Source: Glaciecola flavus (GTDB taxonomy: Bacteria > Pseudomonadota > Gammaproteobacteria > Enterobacterales > Alteromonadaceae). From it: a stretch of DNA of 64,000 nt. Location of the stretch: positions 372,001 to 436,000 of the forward strand of contig NZ_JBHRSW010000005.1 in the NCBI RefSeq assembly GCF_042646125.1. The letters run 5' to 3'. Below are positions 8,659 through 17,247 of this stretch, in pieces. How positions within the stretch are numbered: the stretch's first letter is position 1; every line of letters starts with the position of its first letter. A program made the translations under genes and the position numbers. The notes under the pieces were generated by a model. The model was not told where the DNA came from. It saw nothing but the letters and a program-made list of their open reading frames with translations, and made no database searches.

Positions 8659-9750
8659 TTATTTACTAGCTTCTAGCGCTAGTTTTTTTGACGATGTTTT
8701 TGTCGCATCAAAAAACAACTTATCCGTTTTTTGCGAGGCGATTTCGTCTTGTAAGACTTGCTCATATGCCTCATCTGAATACGTTCTTGTTTTTTCTGAA
8801 TTTATTCCTAACTTTTTAAACAATTGCACATCGTCATGCGTGTCTGGATTCGAAGTTGTCAATAATTTGCAGCCATAAAAAATGGAGTTTGCGCCCGCCA
8901 TAAAGCATAAGGCCTGCATTTGCTCATTCATCGACTCTCGGCCTGCACTCAAACGGACATAACTCTTCGGCATTAATATACGGGCGACCGCAATGGTGCG
9001 AATAAATTCAAACGGCTCTAAGTCTTTAACCTTATCCAAAGGCGTACCTTCAACTTTTACCAGCATATTGATCGGTACGCTTTCAGGCTGTTTGGGTAGA
9101 TTTGCTAGCTGCATGAGTAGACCTGAGCGATCATTGGCGCTCTCTCCCATACCCACTATTCCACCCGAGCACACATTCATACCCGCGGCGCGCACATTTT
9201 CGAGGGTATCTAATCTGTCTTGATAAGTGCGTGTGCTGATGATCTCACCATAAAATTCTGGAGAGGTATCCAGGTTGTGATTATAGTAGTCTAATCCCGC
9301 CTGCTTTAGCGACAATGCTTGTTCGCGTGTCAACATCCCCAAAGTCATACAAGTTTCTAAGCCCAAGCTTTTCACTTCTTTGACCATATCAGTAATGTAC
9401 GGCATATCCCTATCGCGTGGGTTACGCCACGCAGCACCCATACAAAACCTAGTTGAACCAGCTGCTTTGGCTTCTTTAGCTCGTTGAATCACTTTATCAA
9501 TTTCTAGCAGCCGCTCTTTTTCTAAGCCAGTATCATAACGCGCACTTTGCGGACAATACTTACAGTCTTCTGGACACGCGCCTGTTTTGATCGACAACAA
9601 GGTGCTAACTTGCACATGATTGGGGTCAAAGTTTTGCCTATGAACAGTCTGCGCCTGAAAAAGCAAATCGTTAAACGGCAAGGCAAAAAGTGCATTAATT
9701 TCTTCTAAGGTCCAATCTTGACGAAGGTGCGACGAGTGCGAAGTGCTCAT
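8659..9750 (-). CDS. bioB: Biotin synthase (radical SAM)
   Basis: BioB inserts sulfur into dethiobiotin using a radical-SAM [4Fe-4S] cluster and a sacrificial [2Fe-2S] cluster. The cluster-binding motif CPEDCKYC is near residue 51, and FCMGAAWRNPRDRD and the later GRESMNEQMQ motif near residue 280 fit the family. The reading frame is open from 9783, but the ATG at 9750 is preferred. The protein then begins MSTSHSSHLRQDWT like other BioB proteins and is 363 residues long (E. coli 346). The plausible -10 element also lies just upstream. First gene of bioBFC(D), divergent from bioA. Confidence 0.94.
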   Translation of the reverse strand: MSTSHSSHLRQDWTLEEINALFALPFNDLLFQAQTVHRQNFDPNHVQVSTLLSIKTGACPEDCKYCPQSARYDTGLEKERLLEIDKVIQRAKEAKAAGSTRFCMGAAWRNPRDRDMPYITDMVKEVKSLGLETCMTLGMLTREQALSLKQAGLDYYNHNLDTSPEFYGEIISTRTYQDRLDTLENVRAAGMNVCSGGIVGMGESANDRSGLLMQLANLPKQPESVPINMLVKVEGTPLDKVKDLEPFEFIRTIAVARILMPKSYVRLSAGRESMNEQMQALCFMAGANSIFYGCKLLTTSNPDTHDDVQLFKKLGINSEKTRTYSDEAYEQVLQDEIASQKTDKLFFDATKTSSKKLALEASK

Positions 9751-9783
9751 AAAAAATAGTTTACTCTGAATTTTAATACGCAT

Positions 9784-9811
9784 AGTCTATGCACACAAAC
9801 GTCATTGTCAA
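9784..9811 (-). promoter_or_regulatory. Putative sigma70 promoter for bioB
   Basis: On the minus strand a perfect TTGACA (9806-9811) is followed after 16 bp by TAGACT (9784-9789, 4 of 6 matches to TATAAT). Transcription would start near 9777, downstream of the 9783 start codon candidate, which supports translation from 9750. A convincing BirA operator palindrome (TTGTAAACC with its inverted partner) was not found in the bioA-bioB gap. Confidence 0.35.
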
Positions 9812-9848
9812 TGACAGCTAAATCCAAAGCTAAACTAAAGGTTATTAT

Positions 9849-11120
9849 TTGAACAACACAGAATTTGACAAACAACACATCTGGCATCCTTATACATCTG
9901 CAGTTCATCCTCTCCCCTGTTATGAAGTTGTTGCAGCAAGCGGCACTCGATTAACACTGTCTAGTGGCGAAAGTATCGTAGATGGGATGTCCTCATGGTG
10001 GAGTACTATTCATGGCTACAATCATCCAAAACTAAATGAAGCCGCACACTGTCAAATTGAAAAGTTCTCACACGTAATGTTTGGCGGCCTTACTCACGAG
10101 CCGGCGGTTCAATTGTGTAAGCGCTTATTAGAAATCGTCCCTGATGGTTTAAATCGGGTATTTTTGGCAGATTCAGGATCCGTGTCTGTTGAAGTGGCAA
10201 TAAAGATGGCAATCCAATATTGGGCTTGTCAGGGACGACCAGAAAAATCAAAACTCGTTACCCCTCGCAATGGCTATCACGGCGACACCTTTGCTGCAAT
10301 GTCAGTATGTGACCCCATAAACGGTATGCACAGTTTGTTCAAAAAATCCTTAATTGAACATCACTTCGCGCCTGCACCACAAACCCGTTTTGAGAACACA
10401 TGGAGTCCTGATGATATTGCGCCTATGCGAGATATTTTTGAAAAACATGCTGAACAACTTGCTGCGTTGGTGCTCGAACCTATAGTTCAGGGTGCGGGAG
10501 GCATGCGTATCTATCACCCCGAATACCTCAAACAATGCCGGCAACTATGTGATGAGTTTGATGTTCTACTCATATGCGACGAAATCGCAACAGGCTTTGG
10601 GCGCACCGGTAAGTTATTCGCTTGTGAGCACGCGCAAATTACACCGGACATTTTGTGCTTGGGTAAAGCCCTCACAGGTGGTTATATGACACTTGCTGCA
10701 ACCCTTTGTACAGAACAAGTTGCTTTGGGAGTGTGCGAAGGTGAACCTGGCGTCTTCATGCATGGCCCAACGTTTATGGGCAATCCATTGGCCTGCGCCG
10801 TTGCCAATGCGAGTATTGATCTTTTACTCTCAAAGCCATGGCAAACCGATGTGCTGAATATAGAAACGCAACTCAAAAACGAGTTAAGTGAGCTAAAAAC
10901 GAATGACAAAGTGGCTGACGTGCGAATTTTGGGCGCAATTGGGGTGGTGGAGATGAAGATGCACGTGAATGTTGCTGAAATTCAAAAAGTATTTATTAAG
11001 CACGGCGCTTGGATCCGCCCCTTCTCCAAAAACATTTACATCATGCCTCCATTTATTTCCAGTCCACAAGACATCAGTGCACTTTGCGAGGCAATAAAAC
11101 AGGGAGTCGCCTGTTGCTAG
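9849..11120 (+). CDS. bioA: Adenosylmethionine-8-amino-7-oxononanoate aminotransferase
   Basis: The 423-residue class III PLP aminotransferase converts KAPA to 7,8-diaminononanoate with SAM as amino donor. HIWHPYTS at residues 10-17 and DGMSSWWSTIHGYNHP near residue 45 are the BioA substrate-site motifs. CDEIATGFGRTG near residue 240 and the PLP lysine in LGKALTGGY near residue 272 complete the site. The start codon is TTG at 9849, preceded by AAAGG at 9837-9841 with 7-base spacing; an in-frame TAA at 9831-9833 rules out a start further upstream. It is divergent from bioB, the classical enterobacterial arrangement. It lies tail-to-tail with the GlrR gene, with 26 bp between stops. Confidence 0.95.
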   Translation: MNNTEFDKQHIWHPYTSAVHPLPCYEVVAASGTRLTLSSGESIVDGMSSWWSTIHGYNHPKLNEAAHCQIEKFSHVMFGGLTHEPAVQLCKRLLEIVPDGLNRVFLADSGSVSVEVAIKMAIQYWACQGRPEKSKLVTPRNGYHGDTFAAMSVCDPINGMHSLFKKSLIEHHFAPAPQTRFENTWSPDDIAPMRDIFEKHAEQLAALVLEPIVQGAGGMRIYHPEYLKQCRQLCDEFDVLLICDEIATGFGRTGKLFACEHAQITPDILCLGKALTGGYMTLAATLCTEQVALGVCEGEPGVFMHGPTFMGNPLACAVANASIDLLLSKPWQTDVLNIETQLKNELSELKTNDKVADVRILGAIGVVEMKMHVNVAEIQKVFIKHGAWIRPFSKNIYIMPPFISSPQDISALCEAIKQGVACC

Positions 11121-11146
11121 AGCCTTAGGTGTTTGCAACTCAACCC

Positions 11147-12541
11147 TTAGTTTCTGAATTCAGCGGCATCCAAACCATGCTTTTTCATTAGCTTGTGCAT
11201 ATCGGTTCGATTTCTGCCGGCGAGTGAGGAAGCTTTTGTTACATTTCCATCGGTTAACTGAAGTAGTCGACACAAGTACTTGTATTCAAATGAATCTCTT
11301 GCTTCAGTTAAGGTTGGCCAATATTGGGTTTCTTGTGACAACGCTTGCTCAACCAAGCTCGCAGGTATGATTTTACTTGTTGTAAGCGCCACACATCGTT
11401 CGACGACATTCACCAGTTGCCTAACATTTCCAGGCCAATCGGCTTTAGTGAGTATATTCATGGCGTCATTTGCGAACTTTCTCACATTGATACCATGCTT
11501 CTCCGCGCTTTGTTTGAGTAAATAATCTGCAAGCAGTGGGATATCTTCGAAGCGCTCTTTTAGACTGGGAATACTTAACTCAACCACATTTAAACGATAA
11601 AACAAGTCTTCTCTAAAACGTTGATGCTCCATGGCTTCTTTTAGATTGGTATGGGTAGCAGAAATAATCCTTACATCGACATCAATAGACGTGGTACTGC
11701 CAACAGGTCGAATCGATCGCTCCTGCAAAGCGCGTAATAGTTTGACTTGCAAACTAAAAGGCATATCACCAATTTCATCCAAAAACAAAGTGCCGCCATT
11801 TGCCTCTCGAAACAAACCAATATTTGCCTGCACCGCCCCCGTAAAAGCACCTTTAGCATGGCCGAAGAGTTCTGATTCGAGCAGATTTTCAGGTAGAGCG
11901 CCACAATTTATGGCGACAAAGGCTTGGTCTTTTCTGTCAGACGCCTTGTGAATCGCTTTAGCCAAGAGCTCTTTTCCTGTTCCGCTTGCACCAGTTATCA
12001 AAACGCTTACATTTTTATTTGCAATTTGTTCAGCCTGTTTGAGTAACCTAAGCATCTCTGGAGACCGAGTGATAATATCTGCCGACCAACTCCCCAGTTC
12101 ATTCCCACGCGTTTGCGCAATAGCTTGCAATAGGGTTTTTCGCAATTCATCATGGTCGACAGGCTTGGTTAAAAAACTAAACACGCCTCTTTGGGTAGCC
12201 GCTACCGCATCTTTGATACTGCCATGAGCAGTCATAATGATGACGGGTAAATTCGGATGCTGATGCAATATTTCATCGAATAGAGATAAGCCATCCATTC
12301 CCGGCATTCGTAAATCGCTTAGCACCGCGTCAAAGGATGTATGAAACAATAACCTCAAGGCTTGAGTGCCATTGTCTACACTTGTTACATCAAATCCTTC
12401 TGAACCTAGCCGAATGGACATCAAACGCAACAAGCTATCATCGTCGTCTACCAAAAGTAACCGTGGTTTGTGATTCAACTTGTTAGCATCGATACTACTC
12501 AAATCATTGACTCCTGTTTTGATCTGCCATATTGGCTTCAA
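11147..12541 (-). CDS. glrR: Sigma54-dependent response regulator GlrR/QseF
   Basis: The 464-residue NtrC-type activator has three visible parts. The receiver domain (~28-145) carries the phospho-acceptor in SDLRMPGMDG. The AAA+ domain (~160-395) shows Walker A GASGTGKE, the sigma54 contact loop GAFTGA and Walker B LFLDEIGDM. A Fis-type HTH lies at the C-terminus (NVTKASSLAGRNRTDMHKLM). Gene order with QseG and GlrK identifies it as GlrR (QseF/YfhA), which in enterobacteria activates glmY and rpoE in response to envelope stress. The listed ATG lies inside the end of qseG (38-base overlap). A later start is possible because the receiver core begins only near residue 28. Confidence 0.9.
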   Translation of the reverse strand: MKPIWQIKTGVNDLSSIDANKLNHKPRLLLVDDDDSLLRLMSIRLGSEGFDVTSVDNGTQALRLLFHTSFDAVLSDLRMPGMDGLSLFDEILHQHPNLPVIIMTAHGSIKDAVAATQRGVFSFLTKPVDHDELRKTLLQAIAQTRGNELGSWSADIITRSPEMLRLLKQAEQIANKNVSVLITGASGTGKELLAKAIHKASDRKDQAFVAINCGALPENLLESELFGHAKGAFTGAVQANIGLFREANGGTLFLDEIGDMPFSLQVKLLRALQERSIRPVGSTTSIDVDVRIISATHTNLKEAMEHQRFREDLFYRLNVVELSIPSLKERFEDIPLLADYLLKQSAEKHGINVRKFANDAMNILTKADWPGNVRQLVNVVERCVALTTSKIIPASLVEQALSQETQYWPTLTEARDSFEYKYLCRLLQLTDGNVTKASSLAGRNRTDMHKLMKKHGLDAAEFRN

Positions 12542-13100
12542 TTTTTAATAATTGCTCTACTTGTACGCGTTTTGTTTCCAATTCGGCTTTTCTGTTGGCT
12601 AACTTCAGCTCAAGCTCATTCAGTGCTTTTTCCTTGCTGGCATTTAGCTGGCTTAACAGCGTAATTGCTGACTCCATCTCTAATAATTGTTGAGACGGTT
12701 GAAAAATCATCACGTCCAACACCTCAGCCATAGGCGGTTCGACGACGGTTAGCAATGAAGTAATCCAATTTTGCGCTCGCAATCTATTTTGATAAGGCGT
12801 ATCGATTCCCTGACTCAACAATACCTTATGCAGTAACTCCTGTGGCGAATCGCCTAAATTACTGATTATTTTGGCTCGCTCTGACCAGTTATGCTCATCG
12901 GCACTCACATACACTTTTGCCCAATGGTTCAACTCACAGAATTCACCGATTAATTCAAAAGACTGGCGAGTCGTGCAAAACCAAGTACTTACAGGTACCT
13001 CCGTTATAGTGGGAGGTACGGGTGCTTCCTCTCTACTTAATAGTTGGCAAGCACTCAAAAAAAATACAGATGTAAGCACAAACAGTGATATTTTCATCAA
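12504..13100 (-). CDS. qseG: QseG/YfhG-like outer-membrane lipoprotein
   Basis: The 198-residue protein starts with a lipoprotein signal (KISLFVLTSVFFLSACQ, lipobox LSAC near residue 18). A mostly helical domain and a C-terminal coiled coil rich in Glu, Leu and Lys follow (residues ~140-195). It sits between the histidine kinase (start codon immediately after the kinase stop) and the response regulator, exactly where qseG/yfhG lies in enterobacteria. There QseG interacts with the sensor kinase in the periplasm. Sequence similarity to enterobacterial QseG is not obvious by eye, so the call rests mainly on gene order, size and lipoprotein character. Confidence 0.7.
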   Translation of the reverse strand: MMKISLFVLTSVFFLSACQLLSREEAPVPPTITEVPVSTWFCTTRQSFELIGEFCELNHWAKVYVSADEHNWSERAKIISNLGDSPQELLHKVLLSQGIDTPYQNRLRAQNWITSLLTVVEPPMAEVLDVMIFQPSQQLLEMESAITLLSQLNASKEKALNELELKLANRKAELETKRVQVEQLLKIEANMADQNRSQ

Positions 13101-14510
13101 CTAAGTCCTCGGTAGCTTAATTTGGAAACAAACATCAAATGAAGCCCTTTCTTCAATCGATATTGCTCCACCGAGCAGTCTCACACAATCTGCCACAATC
13201 GACAATCCCAGCCCTGCCCCAATGACTTTGTCGTTGCGTTTTTCAGCACCCCGCTTAAATGGTTCAAATATTTCCATTCGCGCTTCTCGAGGAATGGGCT
13301 TGCCATTGTTCATAAAGTCAATCACGACACATTCTTCATCTCGATAGCCTTCTATCTGAATGACATTTCCTTTCTTTCCATAGGCAATTGCATTTGATAT
13401 TAAGTTGTCTGCAATGCGCCTAAGAAGCTCTTCATCTCCCGCTACGGTTAATGTGTTAAATATTTTTATCTCGACGTCTTGCTCGTTTTGTTGCAGCAAT
13501 AGACGGTGGTTGTCAGCACTTGCTCTGATAACGGATAACACATTGACTGGCACCAAATCAGGCTCTGCCTGTTGCAGCAATGCGTTATAATCCAATAGTT
13601 TGACAACCAGTAAATTCAATCGCTCTGTTGAATTGTCAAGTAATTGCAATACTTCGTACTGCGCTGGATTCAGCTCACCAAGCAAATTGTCTGACAGTAT
13701 CGCGCAGCCCTCTTTGATACTTGCTAAGGGCGTTTTTAATTCATGTGACGCATGTCGTAAAAGAGCCGTGCGTACTTTTTCCAACTGACGTAAACGTTCA
13801 CTCAGCCAATACAAATCTTTTTCTACAGCCAAAAGTTCTCTCGGCCCACTCGAGGACTTTGCAGGTACCGATTGACTTGAATTAGCGATTGACTGAATAA
13901 TCGCTTGTAGCTTTCGAACAGGTTTGACAATGAACTGGGTAGAAAACAAGATAATAATTAGCGAAAGCACAACTAATAATCCTGTAGACCACCCTTGTCT
14001 TGCTTGCATATCTGTTAAAAAGCGCTGTTGTTCCTGTACCTTTTGGTCGACATAGCGATTAACATTCCGTTGTAGCGTAATGATCGACTCTTCAAACTTA
14101 GCAAGATAAGCATTAACCACCTGTGCATCGTTGAATGTGTGATAATCACGCAACACGGGCACAGCGGTGCGCAAACCGCTACACGCTGGAAATTCCTCTG
14201 CTCGCGTGCACAAAGCATCTAATTTGTTCTCAAAACTATCTAAAGACCTATCCGCAATATCTTTTAATTGCGGGTCATTGAGCACTTGGTATTGTTTTAT
14301 TAAGCGCTGTACGTCTTGGCTCGCACTTATCAAATCCTGCAAGTCTGTCGCCACACTAACAAATAGGCGAGTGTTGTCTGTAGTGATCACACTCACTTGA
14401 GAAAAATCTCGTTGACTTTGCAGTAACAAAACGATCAAAGGCACCAAGGAAATTAAAAAACTGATCAGCACCAGTTGCTTAAGCGAGCGTATTTGCAAGT
14501 AATTAACCAA
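13101..14510 (-). CDS. glrK: Sensor histidine kinase GlrK/QseE
   Basis: The 469-residue membrane kinase has a first transmembrane helix (LVLISFLISLVPLIVLLL, ~13-30) and a periplasmic helical sensor of ~130 residues. A second helix (TGLLVVLSLIIILFSTQFIV, ~176-195) is followed by a HAMP-like linker. The HisKA box ASHELKTPLASIKEG (phospho-His near residue 257) precedes a HATPase_c domain with N box NLISNAIAYG and G box GAGLGLSIV. It is first of the three-gene unit glrK-qseG-glrR; adjacent stops and starts indicate one transcript. The periplasmic domain carries two cysteines (CTRAEEFPAC) that could form a disulfide. No glnB follows, unlike in E. coli. Confidence 0.9.
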   Translation of the reverse strand: MVNYLQIRSLKQLVLISFLISLVPLIVLLLQSQRDFSQVSVITTDNTRLFVSVATDLQDLISASQDVQRLIKQYQVLNDPQLKDIADRSLDSFENKLDALCTRAEEFPACSGLRTAVPVLRDYHTFNDAQVVNAYLAKFEESIITLQRNVNRYVDQKVQEQQRFLTDMQARQGWSTGLLVVLSLIIILFSTQFIVKPVRKLQAIIQSIANSSQSVPAKSSSGPRELLAVEKDLYWLSERLRQLEKVRTALLRHASHELKTPLASIKEGCAILSDNLLGELNPAQYEVLQLLDNSTERLNLLVVKLLDYNALLQQAEPDLVPVNVLSVIRASADNHRLLLQQNEQDVEIKIFNTLTVAGDEELLRRIADNLISNAIAYGKKGNVIQIEGYRDEECVVIDFMNNGKPIPREARMEIFEPFKRGAEKRNDKVIGAGLGLSIVADCVRLLGGAISIEERASFDVCFQIKLPRT

Positions 14511-14674
14511 GATTTATAAACTTCTAGTAAGGATTGCATAGCATGCTACAAGCATCAATAGTAAGTCACTAAAACTGCTAACTACCCTCGTTGGGATTGA
14601 ACTCAGCAGTCCCTCCTTATTCATTCGAGAATTCGAGCAATACCGCCGATTAAATAGTAACATTCACAATACAA

Positions 14675-14715
14675 AGAAAAAGGGACACCCACCACTCGCA
14701 AAGCGGGTACCCCCC
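14675..14715 (-). terminator. Terminator-like hairpin upstream of glrK
   Basis: Read on the minus strand, a GC-rich arm GGGGGGTACCC (14705-14715) pairs with GGGTGTCCC (14682-14690) through GGG:CCC and ACCC:GGGT blocks with a small internal loop. It is followed by TTTTTCTTT (14673-14681). No protein gene ends nearby on that strand: the closest upstream stop is at 15065. It may terminate the transcript of the 15065-15484 gene or a short non-coding RNA. Confidence 0.4.
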
Positions 14716-14792
14716 GAAAACATACTCAACTTATCAACTCTTTGGCTGTTCGTTGCTTTAAAATCATGAATTCACATAATCTAACCAAGCGC
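14676..14792 (-). ncRNA. Candidate small RNA upstream of glrK (speculative)
   Basis: The 554-bp stretch 14511-15064 has no supported gene. On the minus strand a sigma54-like element (14804-14819) and the hairpin/T-run at 14675-14715 would bound a transcript of about 115 nt. This is the position and strand where enterobacteria carry glmY, a GlrR-activated sigma54-dependent sRNA. Sequence identity to glmY is not apparent and no TGTC-N10-GACA GlrR site was found upstream, so this is an inference from layout only. Confidence 0.22.
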
Positions 14793-14803
14793 TATCATGA
14801 TTT

Positions 14804-14819
14804 ATCAAGCTTTGTGCCA
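14804..14819 (-). promoter_or_regulatory. Sigma54-like promoter element
   Basis: The minus strand reads TGGCAC-AAAGC-TTGAT. TGGCAC matches the -24 element perfectly. The -12 element has GA where the nearly invariant GC is expected, at correct GG-N10 spacing. It is therefore a near match only. It faces glrK, about 280 bp upstream of the glrK start. Confidence 0.3.
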
Positions 14820-15064
14820 AAAATATTTTATTTAATGAAATCTGAAACTTACAAAATAATTCGATTAAATTAGTAAAACGCAGGCTTTGTAGAAGTACAA
14901 TTATGTTGCTAATTGGCTACGCCAGTAATGCCGATAGCCTCTTTAGCATCGATGTTCTGAGGTGTGTTGATCTTTGCTGCACAGTTTTGAAGGGCTGAGG
15001 ACTATTGTAGAAATATAGAGACAGTCAGTTTTGGTTAAACGCGGTAAACCGCCTTTTCTGGTCG

Positions 15065-15484
15065 CTATACAGCTGAATAAATAGTGGTGAGACTGACAAT
15101 TGTGATAATCAATAAAACAAGTAAGTTATAGCCAAAATCATCTGTTTTTCTGCGCGAACGTCGACTTCGGAGCACCAATGCTACCAGGCTCATCAACAAG
15201 CACGCTTGTAAAAGCAATAGTAAATATTCAAGATGCGTTTCAGACCAAAACTCCCGGCCTTCAATACCCCAATAGTTTTGTACTCCAGATATAAAATCAG
15301 GGCGAGCATAATGAAAGACCAAAAGAGCACATACCAGCATTGACCAAGCCGCAATGTTTAGGCCGACAACAAAGCGATATAGCTTGTCCTGTCCTCGTTG
15401 CTTTTTGCGGCGATCAATTGACTGCTCTGGCATTTTCAATTCAGAAATATCAATATTCCCTGCTTTATTGTCTTTATTTGGCAT
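15065..15484 (-). CDS. Small integral membrane protein, unknown function
   Basis: The 139-residue protein has a charged N-terminal tail with RRKKQRGQDK, then a hydrophobic helix at ~34-56 (GLNIAAWSMLVCALLVFHYA). A second helix at ~87-106 (YLLLLLQACLLMSLVALVL), a basic RSRRSRRK loop and a third helix at ~118-137 follow. That topology fits a three-helix inner-membrane protein with the positive loop inside. I do not recognise a named family. It is divergent from asnS, with the two starts about 160 bp apart, and upstream of the glr block on the same strand. The start at 15484 is the only good ATG; no strong ribosome-binding site stands out. Confidence 0.65.
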   Translation of the reverse strand: MPNKDNKAGNIDISELKMPEQSIDRRKKQRGQDKLYRFVVGLNIAAWSMLVCALLVFHYARPDFISGVQNYWGIEGREFWSETHLEYLLLLLQACLLMSLVALVLRSRRSRRKTDDFGYNLLVLLIITIVSLTTIYSAV

Positions 15485-15641
15485 AAATCACAATTTGCCT
15501 AGTGTTATCGTAGAATCGGTCAAGTATACTTGTACCACAAAAATGTGTAGAGCGTAATAAAACAGTCCCTAGGGCGTGAAAAACGCTTCTTCATTTTCGG
15601 CAGTATTGCCTATGTCTAAAAAGAATGATACGGAGAAATGT

Positions 15642-17039
15642 ATGACGATTGCTTCAGTCGCCGATGTTTTGGCGGGCAAGTATTCAGAGGGGACAAAAAT
15701 TACAGTTCAGGGATGGGTGCGTACCAAGCGCGATTCCAAAGCAGGTTTATCGTTCATCGCTTTGCATGACGGCAGTTGTTTTGATCCTGTGCAAGTTATT
15801 GCATTAAACAGCCTCGACAATTATGACGATATTATCCGCTTAACCACGGGCTGCTCGCTTGTTGCAACCGGTATGATTAAGCAATCAGAAGGAAAAGGGC
15901 AATCTCTTGAGATTGAGGGCGAGCAAATAGAAGTGCTTGGATGGGTGGAAAATCCCGATTCATATCCTATGGCTGCCAAAAGGCATAGTATCGAATACTT
16001 GAGGGAGTATGCACATCTGAGACCGCGCACAAACATTATTGGCGCTGTGACGCGTGTGAGAAATTGTCTGTCTCAGGCGATTCATCGCTTTTTTCACGAA
16101 AAGGGTTACATGTGGATCAGCACGCCCATATTGACCGCATCTGATACTGAAGGCGCAGGTGAGATGTTTAGGGTATCTACCTTGGATATGCTTAATGTAC
16201 CCAAAACTGAAGCCGGAGAAGTCGACTATAGCCAAGACTTTTTTGGAAAAGAAACCTATCTAACTGTTTCTGGACAATTAAATGTAGAAACCTATTGTTC
16301 TGCTATGTCCAAAGTCTATACCTTTGGACCAACATTTAGAGCCGAAAATTCGAATACCAGTCGGCATTTGGCAGAATTTTGGATGGTCGAACCAGAAGTC
16401 GCATTTGCTGACTTATCTACCATTGCCCAACTTGCAGAAGACATGTTGAAATATGTGTTCAAAGCCGTGCTTACAGAGCGAGCCGATGACCTTGCTTTTT
16501 TTGAACAACGTGTCAACAAAGACGTGGTCAAAAGAATGGAATCAGTTATCGCGTCTGAATTTGTGCGTATGGACTACTCAGAAGCAATAGAAATACTGCA
16601 AAACTGTGGAAAATCTTTTGAGTTTCCTGTCGAATGGGGTGTTGACTTGTCCTCTGAACATGAGAGATACATAGCGGAAGAGCACGTAGGGGCTCCGGTA
16701 ATCATGCAAAACTACCCTAAAGATATCAAAGCCTTCTACATGCGTATCAATGATGATGGCAAGACTGTAGCCGCGATGGATGTACTTGCTCCGGGAATAG
16801 GCGAAATAATTGGTGGTTCTCAACGTGAAGAACGTCTTGATGTATTCGACCGACGCTTGGCTGAAATGAATCTATGTCCAGAAGATTATGCTTGGTATCG
16901 CGACCTACGCCGATATGGCAGTGTTCCTCACGCTGGATTTGGTTTGGGCTTCGAAAGGCTGGTCGCCTATGTGACTGGCGTAGCCAACGTCAGGGATGTC
17001 ATTCCATTCCCAAGAACACCTGGCAACGCCAATTATTAA
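15642..17039 (+). CDS. asnS: Asparaginyl-tRNA synthetase
   Basis: This class II aminoacyl-tRNA synthetase charges tRNA-Asn. An N-terminal OB-fold anticodon-binding domain (~15-110, VQGWVRTKRDSKAG) is followed by the class II catalytic core. Motif 2 is in TFGPTFRAENSNTSRHLAEF near residue 225, and motif 3 in GFGLGFERLVAYVTG near residue 430. The frame is open from 15576, but the ATG at 15642 is chosen. It gives 465 residues (E. coli AsnRS 466), starts MTIASVADVL like the family, and has GGAGA (15632-15636) 5 bases upstream. Stand-alone gene, highly conserved throughout. Confidence 0.96.
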   Translation: MTIASVADVLAGKYSEGTKITVQGWVRTKRDSKAGLSFIALHDGSCFDPVQVIALNSLDNYDDIIRLTTGCSLVATGMIKQSEGKGQSLEIEGEQIEVLGWVENPDSYPMAAKRHSIEYLREYAHLRPRTNIIGAVTRVRNCLSQAIHRFFHEKGYMWISTPILTASDTEGAGEMFRVSTLDMLNVPKTEAGEVDYSQDFFGKETYLTVSGQLNVETYCSAMSKVYTFGPTFRAENSNTSRHLAEFWMVEPEVAFADLSTIAQLAEDMLKYVFKAVLTERADDLAFFEQRVNKDVVKRMESVIASEFVRMDYSEAIEILQNCGKSFEFPVEWGVDLSSEHERYIAEEHVGAPVIMQNYPKDIKAFYMRINDDGKTVAAMDVLAPGIGEIIGGSQREERLDVFDRRLAEMNLCPEDYAWYRDLRRYGSVPHAGFGLGFERLVAYVTGVANVRDVIPFPRTPGNANY

Positions 17040-17056
17040 TCTCACATCCTGATATC

Positions 17057-17083
17057 GAACCAATAGCTTAATGCTATTGGTTC
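17057..17083 (+). terminator. Hairpin after asnS
   Basis: GAACCAATAGC (17057-17067) and GCTATTGGTTC (17073-17083) form a perfect 11-bp stem with a TTAAT loop, 17 bases after the asnS stop. The following ATCAATG is not a T-run, so it is a possible rather than typical intrinsic terminator. Confidence 0.45.
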
Positions 17084-17247
17084 ATCAATGTAGGCAATAC
17101 TTTTACTCACCAAACGTCTCTCCCTACCAGTTAATTTACACTTCACAGTTACAAATTGTAGCAGTAGCATACAGATTGTTACATTTGACACATACCTCTG
17201 TCACATCTAGTTGATACCATTGGCATAACATCTCTGAGGATCACACT

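Noticed and set aside
9751..9848. BirA operator in the bioA-bioB gap
   Set aside because: No pair of TTGTAAACC/GGTTTACAA-like half sites at suitable spacing was found; only a single weak half site (AGTTTAC) is visible.
14677..14730. Small protein reading MFSGGTRFASGGCPFFF on the minus strand
   Set aside because: It is a translation of the GC-rich hairpin and T-run of the terminator-like element; no evidence of coding.
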